25,159 bases of DNA from NCBI GenBank assembly GCA_036835375.1, contig DAITMB010000075.1:1-25159 (forward strand). The letters are read 5' to 3'. A program made the position numbers and the translations under genes. The stretch's first letter is position 1; every line of letters starts with the position of its first letter. Source of the DNA: JANQTF01 sp036835375. Its GTDB lineage: Bacteria; Bacteroidota; Bacteroidia; J057. Under the pieces are notes generated by a model that worked only from the letters and a program-made list of their open reading frames with translations, had not been told where the DNA came from and made no database searches. Positions 16,901 to 23,866 of the stretch are shown here, in pieces.

Positions 16901-18106
16901 GGTCGGATCGAAGTTTACGTGAACAATCAATTTAGCGGAGCCTGGGTAGATCCTTCACCGATCAAGACAGGCAAGGGCATTTCCCTGCGAACGGGCGCAT
17001 GTCAATTAGAGTTAGATAATTTGATCGTCTATCAAAACCGGGGGGCGAGCGTAGAGGTGGCTGTGGGAGGGTCACTTGATCCGTTAAGCGGCAATAAGCC
17101 ATTCCTTGTCAGCTCATTGGTGGTGGACCGTCGCATCAATTGGTCTCGCGTGGGGCAGGCAGAAAGCCAGACATTGGACCCGACACAGCCAGTACCACCT
17201 GGCCCCCAACCCACCACGCCCCAACCCACCCCGCAACCTACGCCACCGCCCGTTGTGCCGCCAACTCCCCCCAGCGCCTCGGTGGTGACCACGTTACCAT
17301 CGGTTTTAGAAAGTCCGGTGAGGTGGCGGCCAAGCGGTGAAGGGCAATCCTATTATCTTGCTTCCCAACTTTCCGGGCAAGAATGGCAGGCAAATGGCAG
17401 CCAGGGTGCCGCGTGGGACGATTTCACTCGCCTGCGACCAGGGTGGGTGGCCGCTACGGGTAGCTGGGAGATACGCTTTGGAACTGTGCAGCAGACCAAT
17501 GCGATGGAATCAAACTCGAACCTGTATCTTCCAGTGACTCAAATAGCGAATCAAGCGTATGTCTATCGCTTTAAAACCCGATTGCTCACTGCTGGGGAAA
17601 ACAAGCGGTTTGGTCTGCATTTGCTAGCGAGCAGCCCAGCAGGTCCCAACCGGGGAAATTCATATTTGGTGTGGTTTCGCCATTCTGACTCAGGGCCGGA
17701 CAAAGTAGAGATCTATCGTGCTACTGCCAACCAAATGCCGATCATTAATGCCGAGGCGATTGTCGAGATCAAACCCCTGGATTGGTATGAAATGACAGTC
17801 CTCACGGAGCCAGCGACCAACACCATCTCGGTCTGGATGAACAACTACCCCGTGCTGACATGGCAGGACCCCGAAGGACTTCATGCAGGAGGGAACGCGA
17901 TTTCTTTTCGTACCGGTAACGCCCAAGTACAGTTTGACGACCTGAAAATCTTTCAAGCAGTACCCTCGGATGGTGCTTGGCTGGATACAGAGAAAGTATT
18001 CACGGAAAAAAGTCGAGGCAACACACCATCGGCTCGTTTGTTGTGGATTCGTCGAGACGGAAGGGGCTGGGCAAAGGAAGAAGAAGCGACCGCAGTGATT
18101 CGCTAG
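13967..18106 (+). CDS. Large secreted N-acetylmuramoyl-L-alanine amidase with CUB, Fn3-like and duplicated laminin-G-like modules
   Basis: A 1379-residue exported multidomain protein. Residues 1-30 are a signal peptide (FQLSRIFLLIAFASQGG). Residues 30-250 have no domain I recognise. Residues about 262-415 are an Amidase_2/PGRP domain: H270, H387 and D397 fit the zinc ligands of AmiD-type amidases, including the 10-residue step between the second His and the Asp. This domain would cut the MurNAc-L-Ala bond of peptidoglycan. CUB domains follow at about 420-530 and 630-745 (each with an SGG start, a Tyr/Leu-D-x-L-x-I-Y/F-D-G core and a FRSD block), with an Fn3-like domain between them. After a Pro/Thr linker at 744-773, two related beta modules (about 846-1024 and 1151-1330, each holding a DDF, FGLH/HGLHFFAS, DQVEIYK and SLRTG series) are joined by a second Pro/Thr linker at 1075-1106. 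No type IX sorting tail is seen at the end. Confidence 0.9.
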   Translation: MMMLRFQLSRIFLLIAFASQGGIFPLLPGQNLPFEEYFQEAYAQFPTLPPGLLESVAWTNTRIRHLKATPSCQELPEYHGVMGLVKDGKGYFQNSLEHVAGLSGYTEAEIMASPRMSILAYAKAYASLQQNKRLTSGSVESHRSILSELSELPLDSDPQSQYALDQQYFMILREIEAPHYQTNQRTPRSFKYDQIFGAENYRVLSAARVTVSTSEINSDKGAAYSAPGNRNASCTASSNQTNFAGAVWNAAHSNNYSSRGGAKVDFVTIHTIQGSYASAIAWFRNARSKVSTHYVIRASDGQITQMVCELEKAFHVKTDNAEAIGIEHEGFIDDGGAWYTNEMYESSAALVRDICTRYSINPLQTFGGPPTSGVLTLTNNCYKIKGHQHFRGNNHIDPGPYWDWDRYYRLVNPSPKPTIFTAKKGELTDSGGTQGNYADQDRRTYLIRPAGATKLELEFAEFDLEGTSAKPYDYLDIFDGLDENGRYLGRFTGKVLPGKLTAQSGAVYMEFRSDCQVNHKGWRIKYKSFGKQVACESPTNLLANNLFALGGTLNWEGDAERYVVEVKRRNEPTSIRYLVQEPQLVVTGLKSNAVYQWQVQAVCGNDSSAVAGASFVTPSLMGRGSSPQIFTVRSSQGRFYDSGGLDAGYSNDENFAYRIVSPVGGRIQLNFTGFETEKDLDVLTIYDGNNFSSRMIGQYSGTESPRQVVSTGSEMLLHFRSDAATNAAGWAASWTVVGGQAPVTPPPTTPSPSLPGNPRPTPPAPQSNPPTTGTIPNAEPFTLALDFPAAAPSTLPQLETSYRGKTTIRFSDQDRSGRGFANRFYNLSEKSAQGWRSRPQAGFFFDDFNGPLQSQWTASTGNWSTAGDRLVQTDATQANGNLYAELRQTEDRIYVYHWQARMSGPGANRRHGLHFFASNPEQEERGTSYFVWIRDTDGDDQVEIYKTVDNKFDLKATRKVSLEAGQVYDFKAIYNPGKGRIEVYVNNQFSGAWVDPSPIKTGKGISLRTGACQLELDNLIVYQNRGASVEVAVGGSLDPLSGNKPFLVSSLVVDRRINWSRVGQAESQTLDPTQPVPPGPQPTTPQPTPQPTPPPVVPPTPPSASVVTTLPSVLESPVRWRPSGEGQSYYLASQLSGQEWQANGSQGAAWDDFTRLRPGWVAATGSWEIRFGTVQQTNAMESNSNLYLPVTQIANQAYVYRFKTRLLTAGENKRFGLHLLASSPAGPNRGNSYLVWFRHSDSGPDKVEIYRATANQMPIINAEAIVEIKPLDWYEMTVLTEPATNTISVWMNNYPVLTWQDPEGLHAGGNAISFRTGNAQVQFDDLKIFQAVPSDGAWLDTEKVFTEKSRGNTPSARLLWIRRDGRGWAKEEEATAVIR
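16502..17959 (+). repeat. Coding tandem duplication of a laminin-G-like module
   Basis: Protein-level repeat within the amidase gene: unit 1 about 16502-17038, unit 2 about 17417-17959, about 305-307 codons apart. Shared landmarks in the same order are Asp-Asp-Phe, a Trp-x-Ala-x-Thr-Gly-x-Trp turn, Q-T-x-A, GLH(F/L)xAS, VWxR, VEIY, the SxRTG turn and the final Asp-x-Leu-x-(V/I)-(Y/F)-Gln. The DNA is clearly diverged, so the duplication is old. Confidence 0.75.
17204..17230 (+). repeat. Short 15-bp tandem repeat coding the Pro/Thr linker
   Basis: CCCCAACCCACC recurs at 17204-17215 and 17219-17230 with a three-base spacer, then degenerates (CAACCTACG). It codes Pro-Gln-Pro-Thr units between the two laminin-like modules. 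Confidence 0.6.
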
Positions 18107-18135
18107 GAGAGATTCCTCGCCCATTTGAATAAAGT

Positions 18136-18167
18136 AGGCCCAGAAGAACGGAGGTTTTTCTGGGCCT
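18136..18167. terminator. Shared terminator hairpin between convergent amidase and Rieske genes
   Basis: AGGCCCAGAA (18136-18145) pairs perfectly with TTCTGGGCCT (18158-18167), loop 12 bases. It lies 29 bp past the amidase stop and 26 bp past the Rieske stop. The T-rich tail is better on the minus strand (TACTTTATTC) than on the plus strand (GTGTGTG). Confidence 0.75.
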
Positions 18168-18193
18168 GTGTGTGCATGTGAAGTGCTAAATGA

Positions 18194-19282
18194 TTAGCGA
18201 AGCGCCTCAGCTAGCATCTTGTGAAAATGATGGACGCCCGGCTCGCGGTTGGGTGAAAATCTACCAAAACGATAGAGCCGGGAGTTCACGCCTTTTTGTA
18301 CCGATTCGACCACAGCTTCATCCTCCATCTCGATCATGTGGGTAAAGTCTTGCTGGGTGTCGTCGTATTCCTTTCCTTCCCAGAGGAAAGTCTCGAATCG
18401 CACACGCGTGTGGGAGGTCGTGGCGGGCTCTACGATGTTGAGGGACATGCCCCAAGGATAAAAATTGAGCATGAGGTTGGGGAAAAACCAGAAATAGTAG
18501 GCGCCTACTTTGCTCCCTGCTTCTTTGCTTCCTGCTGGTAGCTCAAAGTGAGGTTGACCCTCTTTGGCCATGGCAATTTGCAGCACCCCTTGCGGGAAAA
18601 GTTCGTAGCGATAATCCCCGTAGTCCAGTAACTGATTGAGTCCGGGGTGCACAAACGGAATGTGGAACCCTTCCAGATAATTATCCACATAAAGTGCCCA
18701 ATGCGCTTCGATCTCGTAGCTAGCGCCATACTCTGGTGCATGGACAAAAAGCTCGGGCTTCATCCAACCGACCCGCTCCTGCATGGGCCGAACCCACTCC
18801 CGAAAATTTGCGGCCCGGTCTAGGTTGGTAAATAGCAGCGGGCCAAATGTATCTACCTGAAGGCTGGGCAAGTGATCGGTATCACCGGGAAATCCCTCCA
18901 CGCCTGAAAACTCGGGCATGCTCTTCATTTTCCCGTCGAGGGAAAATCTGCGACCATGATAGCGACAACGAATTTCTGCACAAGGCCCACCCTCAGTCAC
19001 GAGAAGGTTGGCCCGGTGGGTGCATACATTGGAGAGACAGCGAAGCTGACCTTGAAGGTCGCGCGTCAGCAGCAGCGGCTCTGAGAGATAGCCCGGAAGT
19101 AATTCAAAAGGTTGAGCGGTTCCCCCTTCCTGAAGTTCATCGTTCAGCCCTATGCAGTGCCAGGCTTTTGGAAAAATGAGATCTCGGCTTCGCTCAAAGT
19201 AGATCGGGCTGCGGTAAAATTCGCCGGGAAGCGTGCGTGCCTTCTGGATCTTCGGATCTATAGAAATGGGGATTCGTTCCAT
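18194..19282 (-). CDS. Rieske non-heme iron oxygenase, alpha subunit type
   Basis: A 362-residue cytoplasmic oxygenase. The start is taken at ATG 19282 (MERIPISIDPKI), 19 codons inside the open frame, since the extension (MPRHSEQKLY...) is unlike the family. The N-terminal Rieske [2Fe-2S] domain has C87-T-H89 and C106-R-Y-H109. The catalytic domain has D200-N-Y-L-E-G-F-H207-I-P-F-V-H212, giving the bridging Asp and two His iron ligands, and the third, acidic ligand probably lies in EMEDEAVVESVQKG near residue 325. The DNYLEGFHIPFVHPGL motif is closest to choline-monooxygenase or carnitine/betaine-demethylase-type enzymes rather than classic benzene-type dioxygenases. Substrate not determined. 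No reductase or ferredoxin gene is nearby. A terminator follows the stop. Confidence 0.92.
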   Translation of the reverse strand: MERIPISIDPKIQKARTLPGEFYRSPIYFERSRDLIFPKAWHCIGLNDELQEGGTAQPFELLPGYLSEPLLLTRDLQGQLRCLSNVCTHRANLLVTEGGPCAEIRCRYHGRRFSLDGKMKSMPEFSGVEGFPGDTDHLPSLQVDTFGPLLFTNLDRAANFREWVRPMQERVGWMKPELFVHAPEYGASYEIEAHWALYVDNYLEGFHIPFVHPGLNQLLDYGDYRYELFPQGVLQIAMAKEGQPHFELPAGSKEAGSKVGAYYFWFFPNLMLNFYPWGMSLNIVEPATTSHTRVRFETFLWEGKEYDDTQQDFTHMIEMEDEAVVESVQKGVNSRLYRFGRFSPNREPGVHHFHKMLAEALR

Positions 19283-19473
19283 TCGATGAAATTGGTGATT
19301 GGACCGAGTGTACAATTTTTGTTCCGAATGCCGAGGCACTTTCTAGCAAAGCCTCCGATTTTCGGAAAGGTGAAAACTTCTTTTTTAGTCAGAGCTGCCT
19401 GGTGTGAGCACGATGCTACACATTAGGTTCCCCCGGCGCGAATTTTGTCTCCCAGAGGCATTGCAGTTGGAAC

Positions 19474-20673
19474 TCATTCGGCCCGGCCTTGCTCAACTGG
19501 TTCTCCAATAAACACCCACTTCTCCCCCTCCATCCGCGTGCACCACATTTGTCGCTGCCCTCCCTCAGCGAGCGATAAGGTCTTCCTCACCTCTGCGACA
19601 TTTAGTGGAAAATCCCTTCGAGAGATCTCGAGTCGGCGAATGCCTTGCTGGGAAAACCACTTTTTGAGAAGTTTTGGCTTGTATCGCATGGCTGTCTCCA
19701 CACGAAGGATTCGTCCCGGAAAGACTTCTGTGGGATCGCCCGCAGTCATCCAAAATCCACGAGGGCTGGGGCAGAGCCAATCTTTTTGCCAAGGGCCTGC
19801 TGCCCAGAAATCTACCACAGCATCCGCTTTATAGGCCGCTACGTCTGGTTCTGCCAAGTAGCGAACAGAAAGGGGATTTATCTCTGCTGCTGAGCTTGGA
19901 GAAGGAGGAAATTCAGGGAGCGTCAATTTCGTGGCCTTTCCGTGGCGAAGCATCCACAACTGTCGTGTTGGCGTAGGGGTGGCTTGTGACGGGATTATTT
20001 CCACAAGCACTTCTTTGCATTCTCCGTCCACAGAGAGCACGATGATGCTGGAAGGGTGAGGAAGTAGTCGAGCTGCTTCTTTTACATCCAGCATCGGAGA
20101 CAGCTTTACTAAGATTCTGGTGCCAATGGTTGAGAGCTTTGGCCACAAGGTCAAAAGATTGGGAGAAGCATCCTCCAGGCTGTACAGCCTGCGATTATCC
20201 CCGTCACGACGGTCTGGGTCAGCATAAATCAAGTCAAACGGAGGGCCTTGATAATCAGCCAGGAAAGCCTCCGCCTGAAGACACAATACCCGAACATTTT
20301 GTATGTCCATGCGTTCGAGGTTATGTGAAACAAAGGGGTGCAGTGTCGTATCTGGCTCCAAAGCAACGACAGTGTCAAAATGTGAGGCCCAGTTCAGTAC
20401 GTCCACTCCCAGACCACAAGTGAGATCTAGTGCCCTCGCTCCTGCGTAAGTCTTGAGAGAAGCAGCCGCTTCACTGCTACACTGTTCGTATGCTTTTGCT
20501 GGCAGAAGACATCGATGTGCGTAGAAACTGGGAAGTTTGGTACGGGCCTTTTGTAGATATTTGATCTGCGTAGATGCCAGCGATATGGGAAATTCCGACG
20601 ACGGAAAGCGCAAAGCAAGACTAGCCGGATCTTCCTCTAAGTGTTCTTCGATGAAAGAGGTTACCACCGGCAT
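19474..20673 (-). CDS. SAM-dependent methyltransferase with THUMP-like C-terminal domain (PG_1098 type)
   Basis: The ATG at 20673 (MPVVTSFIEEHLEEDPASLAL) is chosen because homologues start close to this Phe-Ile-x-x-His-x-x-x-Asp-Pro block; an ATG at 20697 and a TTG at 20703 are also open, giving up to 10 extra residues. The Rossmann core has motif I ALDLTCGLGVDV, motif II VVALEPDT, and the catalytic-type DLIYADPDRRD (DPPY/DPxR class), followed by LVKLSPMLD. The C-terminal third (EPDVAAYKADAVVDF onward, RYKPKLLKKWF, RRLEISRRDFPL) resembles the THUMP-like domain of the PG_1098 family common in Bacteroidota. An RNA or ribosome-related substrate is plausible by analogy with THUMP proteins, but unproven. 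Length is about 400, usual for the family. It is divergent from the small lipoprotein gene at 20789. Confidence 0.88.
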   Translation of the reverse strand: MPVVTSFIEEHLEEDPASLALRFPSSEFPISLASTQIKYLQKARTKLPSFYAHRCLLPAKAYEQCSSEAAASLKTYAGARALDLTCGLGVDVLNWASHFDTVVALEPDTTLHPFVSHNLERMDIQNVRVLCLQAEAFLADYQGPPFDLIYADPDRRDGDNRRLYSLEDASPNLLTLWPKLSTIGTRILVKLSPMLDVKEAARLLPHPSSIIVLSVDGECKEVLVEIIPSQATPTPTRQLWMLRHGKATKLTLPEFPPSPSSAAEINPLSVRYLAEPDVAAYKADAVVDFWAAGPWQKDWLCPSPRGFWMTAGDPTEVFPGRILRVETAMRYKPKLLKKWFSQQGIRRLEISRRDFPLNVAEVRKTLSLAEGGQRQMWCTRMEGEKWVFIGEPVEQGRAE

Positions 20674-20788
20674 TGTTAGGATTTTCCAAGCTTCCATTCC
20701 CAAGATCCCTTCCTTTGTTGTACTTTTACATTCTGAAGGTTCGTTGTTAAGACACTATCCTCCGTTGTACCATTTAAAATTACGTTTC

Positions 20789-20908
20789 ATGAAGCGTGCA
20801 AAGCAAATTGTTGTCGCCTTGATGCTGCTTGGGGCCCTCGCCACCACAACTTCCGCCTGTACTTACGGCAAATCTTGCCAGGCGACCAAAGTAGGTAATC
20901 ACCGCTAA
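20789..20908 (+). CDS. Small putative lipoprotein, 39 residues, upstream of ytxJ
   Basis: ATG 20789 to TAA 20906-20908. The peptide starts MKRAKQIVVALMLLGALA, a textbook signal sequence, followed by TTTSAC, where the Cys could be lipidated (T-S-A-C is a weak lipobox). The mature part would be only about 15 residues: CTYGKSCQATKVGNHR, with a second Cys. The stop is 5 bases before the ytxJ ATG, so the two are very probably translated from one transcript. The same frame is open for 84 more codons upstream, but that portion overlaps the divergent methyltransferase gene. I do not recognise the family. Small exported Cys-containing peptides are common and often missed in Bacteroidota. Confidence is moderate: the signal peptide and tight spacing speak for it. 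Confidence 0.65.
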   Translation: MKRAKQIVVALMLLGALATTTSACTYGKSCQATKVGNHR

Positions 20909-20913
20909 TTCTC

Positions 20914-21252
20914 ATGTCTCAGTGGAATTCTCTTCGCTCCGAAGCTCAGATAGATGAGCTCCGTGAAGCTTCCCATGTCCGTCCTCAGCTCATATTTAAG
21001 CATAGCACAACTTGCGGCATCAGTGCCAATATGTATGCTACTCTGGAGGGTGCTTCGTCGGAGCTGGCCGAGTATGTGGATATGGCTTATCTGGATTTGC
21101 TCCAATACCGCTCACTTTCGAACGAAATTGCGGTGAAACTAGGCGTTCCGCATCAGTCTCCCCAAGCGATTCTGTTGAAAAACGGAGAGGTCGTGTACCA
21201 TGCCAGTCATTTTTCGATCAATCCCGGTAGGATTGTGCGCGCGGCCAAGTAA
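20914..21252 (+). CDS. ytxJ: Bacillithiol-system monothiol thioredoxin YtxJ (BrxC-like)
   Basis: A 112-residue thioredoxin-fold protein. The active-site region is IFKHSTTCGIS with the single reactive C34, matching the KHSxxCxxS signature of YtxJ/BrxC. The cis-proline loop is HQSPQAILLKNGEVVYHASH, also typical of the family. In Bacillus this protein removes bacillithiol or forms mixed disulfides with oxidised proteins, in the cytoplasm. Its presence predicts that this organism makes bacillithiol, though no bsh gene is in the window. The residue after the active Cys is Gly rather than the commoner Pro. Start ATG 20914, 5 bases after the small lipoprotein stop; a terminator hairpin follows at 21349. 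Confidence 0.92.
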   Translation: MSQWNSLRSEAQIDELREASHVRPQLIFKHSTTCGISANMYATLEGASSELAEYVDMAYLDLLQYRSLSNEIAVKLGVPHQSPQAILLKNGEVVYHASHFSINPGRIVRAAK

Positions 21253-21348
21253 GAATAGTCGATAATGTAGGAAGTCGTGGCTGCATAATGAGATTGTTTG
21301 CGGCTTCATTTAGTACTTCTGCTTTTTTCATAAACCGTTCATAACACA

Positions 21349-21378
21349 ATCGGCTGCTTCCTGATGGGAGCAGCCGAT
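21349..21378. terminator. Terminator hairpin between convergent ytxJ and PFK genes
   Basis: ATCGGCTGCT (21349-21358) pairs perfectly with AGCAGCCGAT (21369-21378), loop 10 bases. An outer AACAC/GTGTT pairing with an internal loop can extend it. The tail on the plus strand is GTGGTGTTTT, only weakly T-rich. Confidence 0.7.
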
Positions 21379-21413
21379 GTGGTGTTTTGAAAGACAATTC
21401 GATTTCCGATAGC

Positions 21414-22673
21414 CTATTTCACCGCTTGTGCAGGACGAATTTTCTTGGGGTCAAATTCCCAATTGAGGATGTTGTAAAAATCGTAATCCTCTGGGTTGGG
21501 GAGAAATTCGCGCACTTTGTCGTAGTCGCGTGGGCTAATCACGTGCATGTCGCTGAACACTAGTCCAGAGAGCTCTGAGTAAATGTCCACCATGCGTGGC
21601 GGAATTTTTCCCGTTTCAGGGTCTTCGAGATCCTGGAGCGGAATGCCTTCTATATTCGCCTTGGAGCTGGTGGAGACAATTACCCCGGTGACCCCTTCAT
21701 CAAATAATTTTTTGACGCCCATTCCAAGCAAGGTACAGAGGGTCAAGTCGTAGGCCACCGGGCGCGTGCAGCGCAACTCATATCCTAGCTCTACTGGGCG
21801 AGACTTGATATCGATGCCGAGCTCCTTGAGCTTTCTCTGAACCAAGATGTTGAAGATATGCGCCTTGGATACATTGCCCAACTCGGGGTGTCCATGCTCG
21901 TCGAAAGTGAAGGCGATCCCGGAGTTGCGTACCTGCTCGTCGCTGAGAAAGTGAAAAACACCTTCTGAAATAATGGCAACGCCATACTGGACGCCATCAA
22001 TCCGTCGCTTGAGCATGGAGGAAATGATCAACCTGGTGATCTTGTCCATCGTGATCTCCGTCTTATCGAACATCTCAGGGATGACGATGACCGGGAAGTG
22101 GCAGCTTGTTCCGATTTCGAAGGCGAGGTGTCCCGCAGAGCGACCCATGCTGGAGACGACGAACCAGTTGCCGCTGGTGCGAGCATCTTCGTAAATCGTG
22201 TTTCCGATGCGCACGCCTTCGTCTTTAGCGGAGTTAAAGCCAAATGTCGGAGTACGGCCTGGAAGAGGGATATCGTTGTCGATGGTCTTGGGAACGTGAA
22301 TGTTCTGGACCTTGAGATGATTGGCTGCGAGGTACTTGGCGAGGCGGTTGGCAGTAGAAGCGGTGTCGTCTCCGCCGATGGTCACGAGCAGTTGCACATT
22401 GTTTTCAGCAAAGAAATCAGGTGCAAACTCATGGTCTTTCGGCTTATATCGGCTCATTCTAAGAGTAGAGCCACCTCGTGGGAAGATTCTGTCAGCGTAA
22501 TGGAAGTCGATGTCGACGATTTCAGCTTGGCCATTGAACAGGTTTTTGTAGCCATCGTGGATACCGAGTACACGGTAGCCATCGCGTAAAAACACTTTGG
22601 CAATGGTGCTAATCACTGTGTTGATTCCGGGGGCGGGTCCTCCGGCACAAAGGATGACGATCGTAGGTTGCAT
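21414..22673 (-). CDS. Phosphofructokinase, predicted pyrophosphate-dependent
   Basis: A 419-residue PfkA-family enzyme catalysing phosphorylation of fructose 6-phosphate to fructose 1,6-bisphosphate in glycolysis. The nucleotide site starts ILCAGGPAPGIN. Two positions predict PPi rather than ATP as donor: GGDD at 100-103 (ATP enzymes have Gly where D103 is, E. coli Gly104) and P128-K129-T-I-D-N-D (ATP enzymes have Gly where K129 is, E. coli Gly124). D132 is the catalytic base equivalent, and SSMGRSAGH is the conserved substrate-binding Met-Gly-Arg block. PPi-PFKs are reversible and usually not allosteric. ATG 22673 gives the family N-terminus (MQPTIVILCAGG). The length exceeds the 320-residue E. 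coli type, as in other long PFK groups. It is not in an operon with its neighbours. Confidence 0.92.
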   Translation of the reverse strand: MQPTIVILCAGGPAPGINTVISTIAKVFLRDGYRVLGIHDGYKNLFNGQAEIVDIDFHYADRIFPRGGSTLRMSRYKPKDHEFAPDFFAENNVQLLVTIGGDDTASTANRLAKYLAANHLKVQNIHVPKTIDNDIPLPGRTPTFGFNSAKDEGVRIGNTIYEDARTSGNWFVVSSMGRSAGHLAFEIGTSCHFPVIVIPEMFDKTEITMDKITRLIISSMLKRRIDGVQYGVAIISEGVFHFLSDEQVRNSGIAFTFDEHGHPELGNVSKAHIFNILVQRKLKELGIDIKSRPVELGYELRCTRPVAYDLTLCTLLGMGVKKLFDEGVTGVIVSTSSKANIEGIPLQDLEDPETGKIPPRMVDIYSELSGLVFSDMHVISPRDYDKVREFLPNPEDYDFYNILNWEFDPKKIRPAQAVK

Positions 22674-22850
22674 AGGTGATGGGATTTTCGGTTTCTGGAA
22701 TAAATGTCTGAATTAAATTACGCAAGGCAAAGGGATGCTACCTACCAAAGCCGCAATCCTTCGGTTGATTGTTTTTGATGTATCCTAGCTAAATGAATTA
22801 AATCCAAGGTTTAGAGCGGGTTTTACAGCTGTATGTTGCAAGGGACTTGT

Positions 22851-22872
22851 GAATTTATTCCGGAATAATTTC
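22851..22872. promoter_or_regulatory. AT-rich near-perfect 22-bp palindrome upstream of the PFK gene
   Basis: The core TTATTCCGGAATAA (22855-22868) is a perfect palindrome; extended to 22851-22872 only one of 11 base pairs fails. It lies about 180 bp before the PFK start and 58 bp after the FKBP stop (both minus strand). No spacer and no T-tract, so a dimeric-regulator operator is the likelier reading. Confidence 0.5.
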
Positions 22873-22929
22873 CCGAAAAAGATTCTTTGATTTTGCCTTA
22901 TTCTTGACGGGGCTGCTTGGTTTTGATCG

Positions 22930-23616
22930 TCAGCGGAGGATTTCCATCAATTCAATGTCATAAATTAGCAAAGAATTGGGAGTGATCGGAGGGCGGTTTT
23001 CCGAGCCATAGCCCATCTCGGAAGGTACCCATACCTGCCACCTGTCTCCCGGCTTCATGCGGGTGAGGGCGAGCTGGAGTCCCGGAATGACCTGAGAAAT
23101 GTCGGCCTCGAGGGTCCCACTAGGTTCATTGTCGCTAGAGACGAAGACCGTGCCGCTGAGGAGCCTGCCCTCGAAGCGGATCTTGACGACGTTTTCCGGC
23201 TTTGGAGAAGCGCCCGTGCCTTGGGCGATCACACGGTATTGGAGGCCACTATCAAGAAGCGTTACCCCCTCTTGAGTCTGGTTTTGCGCCAAAAAGGCTT
23301 TTTGATTGATCTCATTCTCGGCAGCGACCTTGGCTTCCATCATTCGATAAAATGACTCAATGAGTTCTCCTCCCTGACGTGCACTGAAGAGCAGCGCTGT
23401 GGAATCACCGGTGGACATATCGCGAAATCCTTCAAAGATGAATTGGGGATGTAAAGTCACCTTTTGTAGTGCGTAATACTTGGCGATGTCCATGCCTACG
23501 GCGTAGGAAATGCTGTCCATGTGGGTCTTCATGGACGTGGAGGGGGAAGTGCTGGGAGCACATCGCGACAAAAGGAGCAGAAGAAAAAGTCCTCCTAGGA
23601 GTTTAATCTGAATCAT
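22930..23616 (-). CDS. FKBP-type peptidyl-prolyl cis-trans isomerase, lipoprotein
   Basis: The ATG at 23616 is chosen over the longer frame because it begins a lipoprotein signal: MIQIKLLGGLFLLLLLSRC, lipidated Cys at residue 19, then a Ser/Thr/Pro linker. Residues about 28-115 (MDSISYAVGMDIAKYY, helical, Lys/Glu-rich) match the FKBP_N dimerisation region of the Mip/FkpA group. Residues about 125-228 are the FKBP_C catalytic domain: GLQYRVIAQGTG, VVKIRFEGRLLSGTVFVSS, VIPGLQLALTRMKPGDRWQVWVPSEMGYG and NSLLIYDIELMEI. It would speed proline isomerisation during folding of exported proteins, at the outer or inner membrane. Several usual active-site aromatics are changed (RFEGRL for VxYxGxL, VSS for FDS), so activity may be reduced. 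Confidence 0.92.
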   Translation of the reverse strand: MIQIKLLGGLFLLLLLSRCAPSTSPSTSMKTHMDSISYAVGMDIAKYYALQKVTLHPQFIFEGFRDMSTGDSTALLFSARQGGELIESFYRMMEAKVAAENEINQKAFLAQNQTQEGVTLLDSGLQYRVIAQGTGASPKPENVVKIRFEGRLLSGTVFVSSDNEPSGTLEADISQVIPGLQLALTRMKPGDRWQVWVPSEMGYGSENRPPITPNSLLIYDIELMEILR

Positions 23617-23866
23617 GTGGGCAAAACGTTGGTCCTGTTTGGTCGCAAAATTACAAGAATCCACGACATCTTGAGTAATGAAGGTAGAGCTGAATGCCTG
23701 CCTGTGCAGACTCGGGGTATCTTGGATTCATATCGTTGATGCCCCACAGCCGAACTGGCAGGAAGAGGTGTGGTAGATTATGTCCGGGGAAATGGAAAAT
23801 CTGTATCTTTCGATGTGTCCCGTGGTTCACGCATCGACATAAATCCTCTCCCAATCCCGCTCCCTC

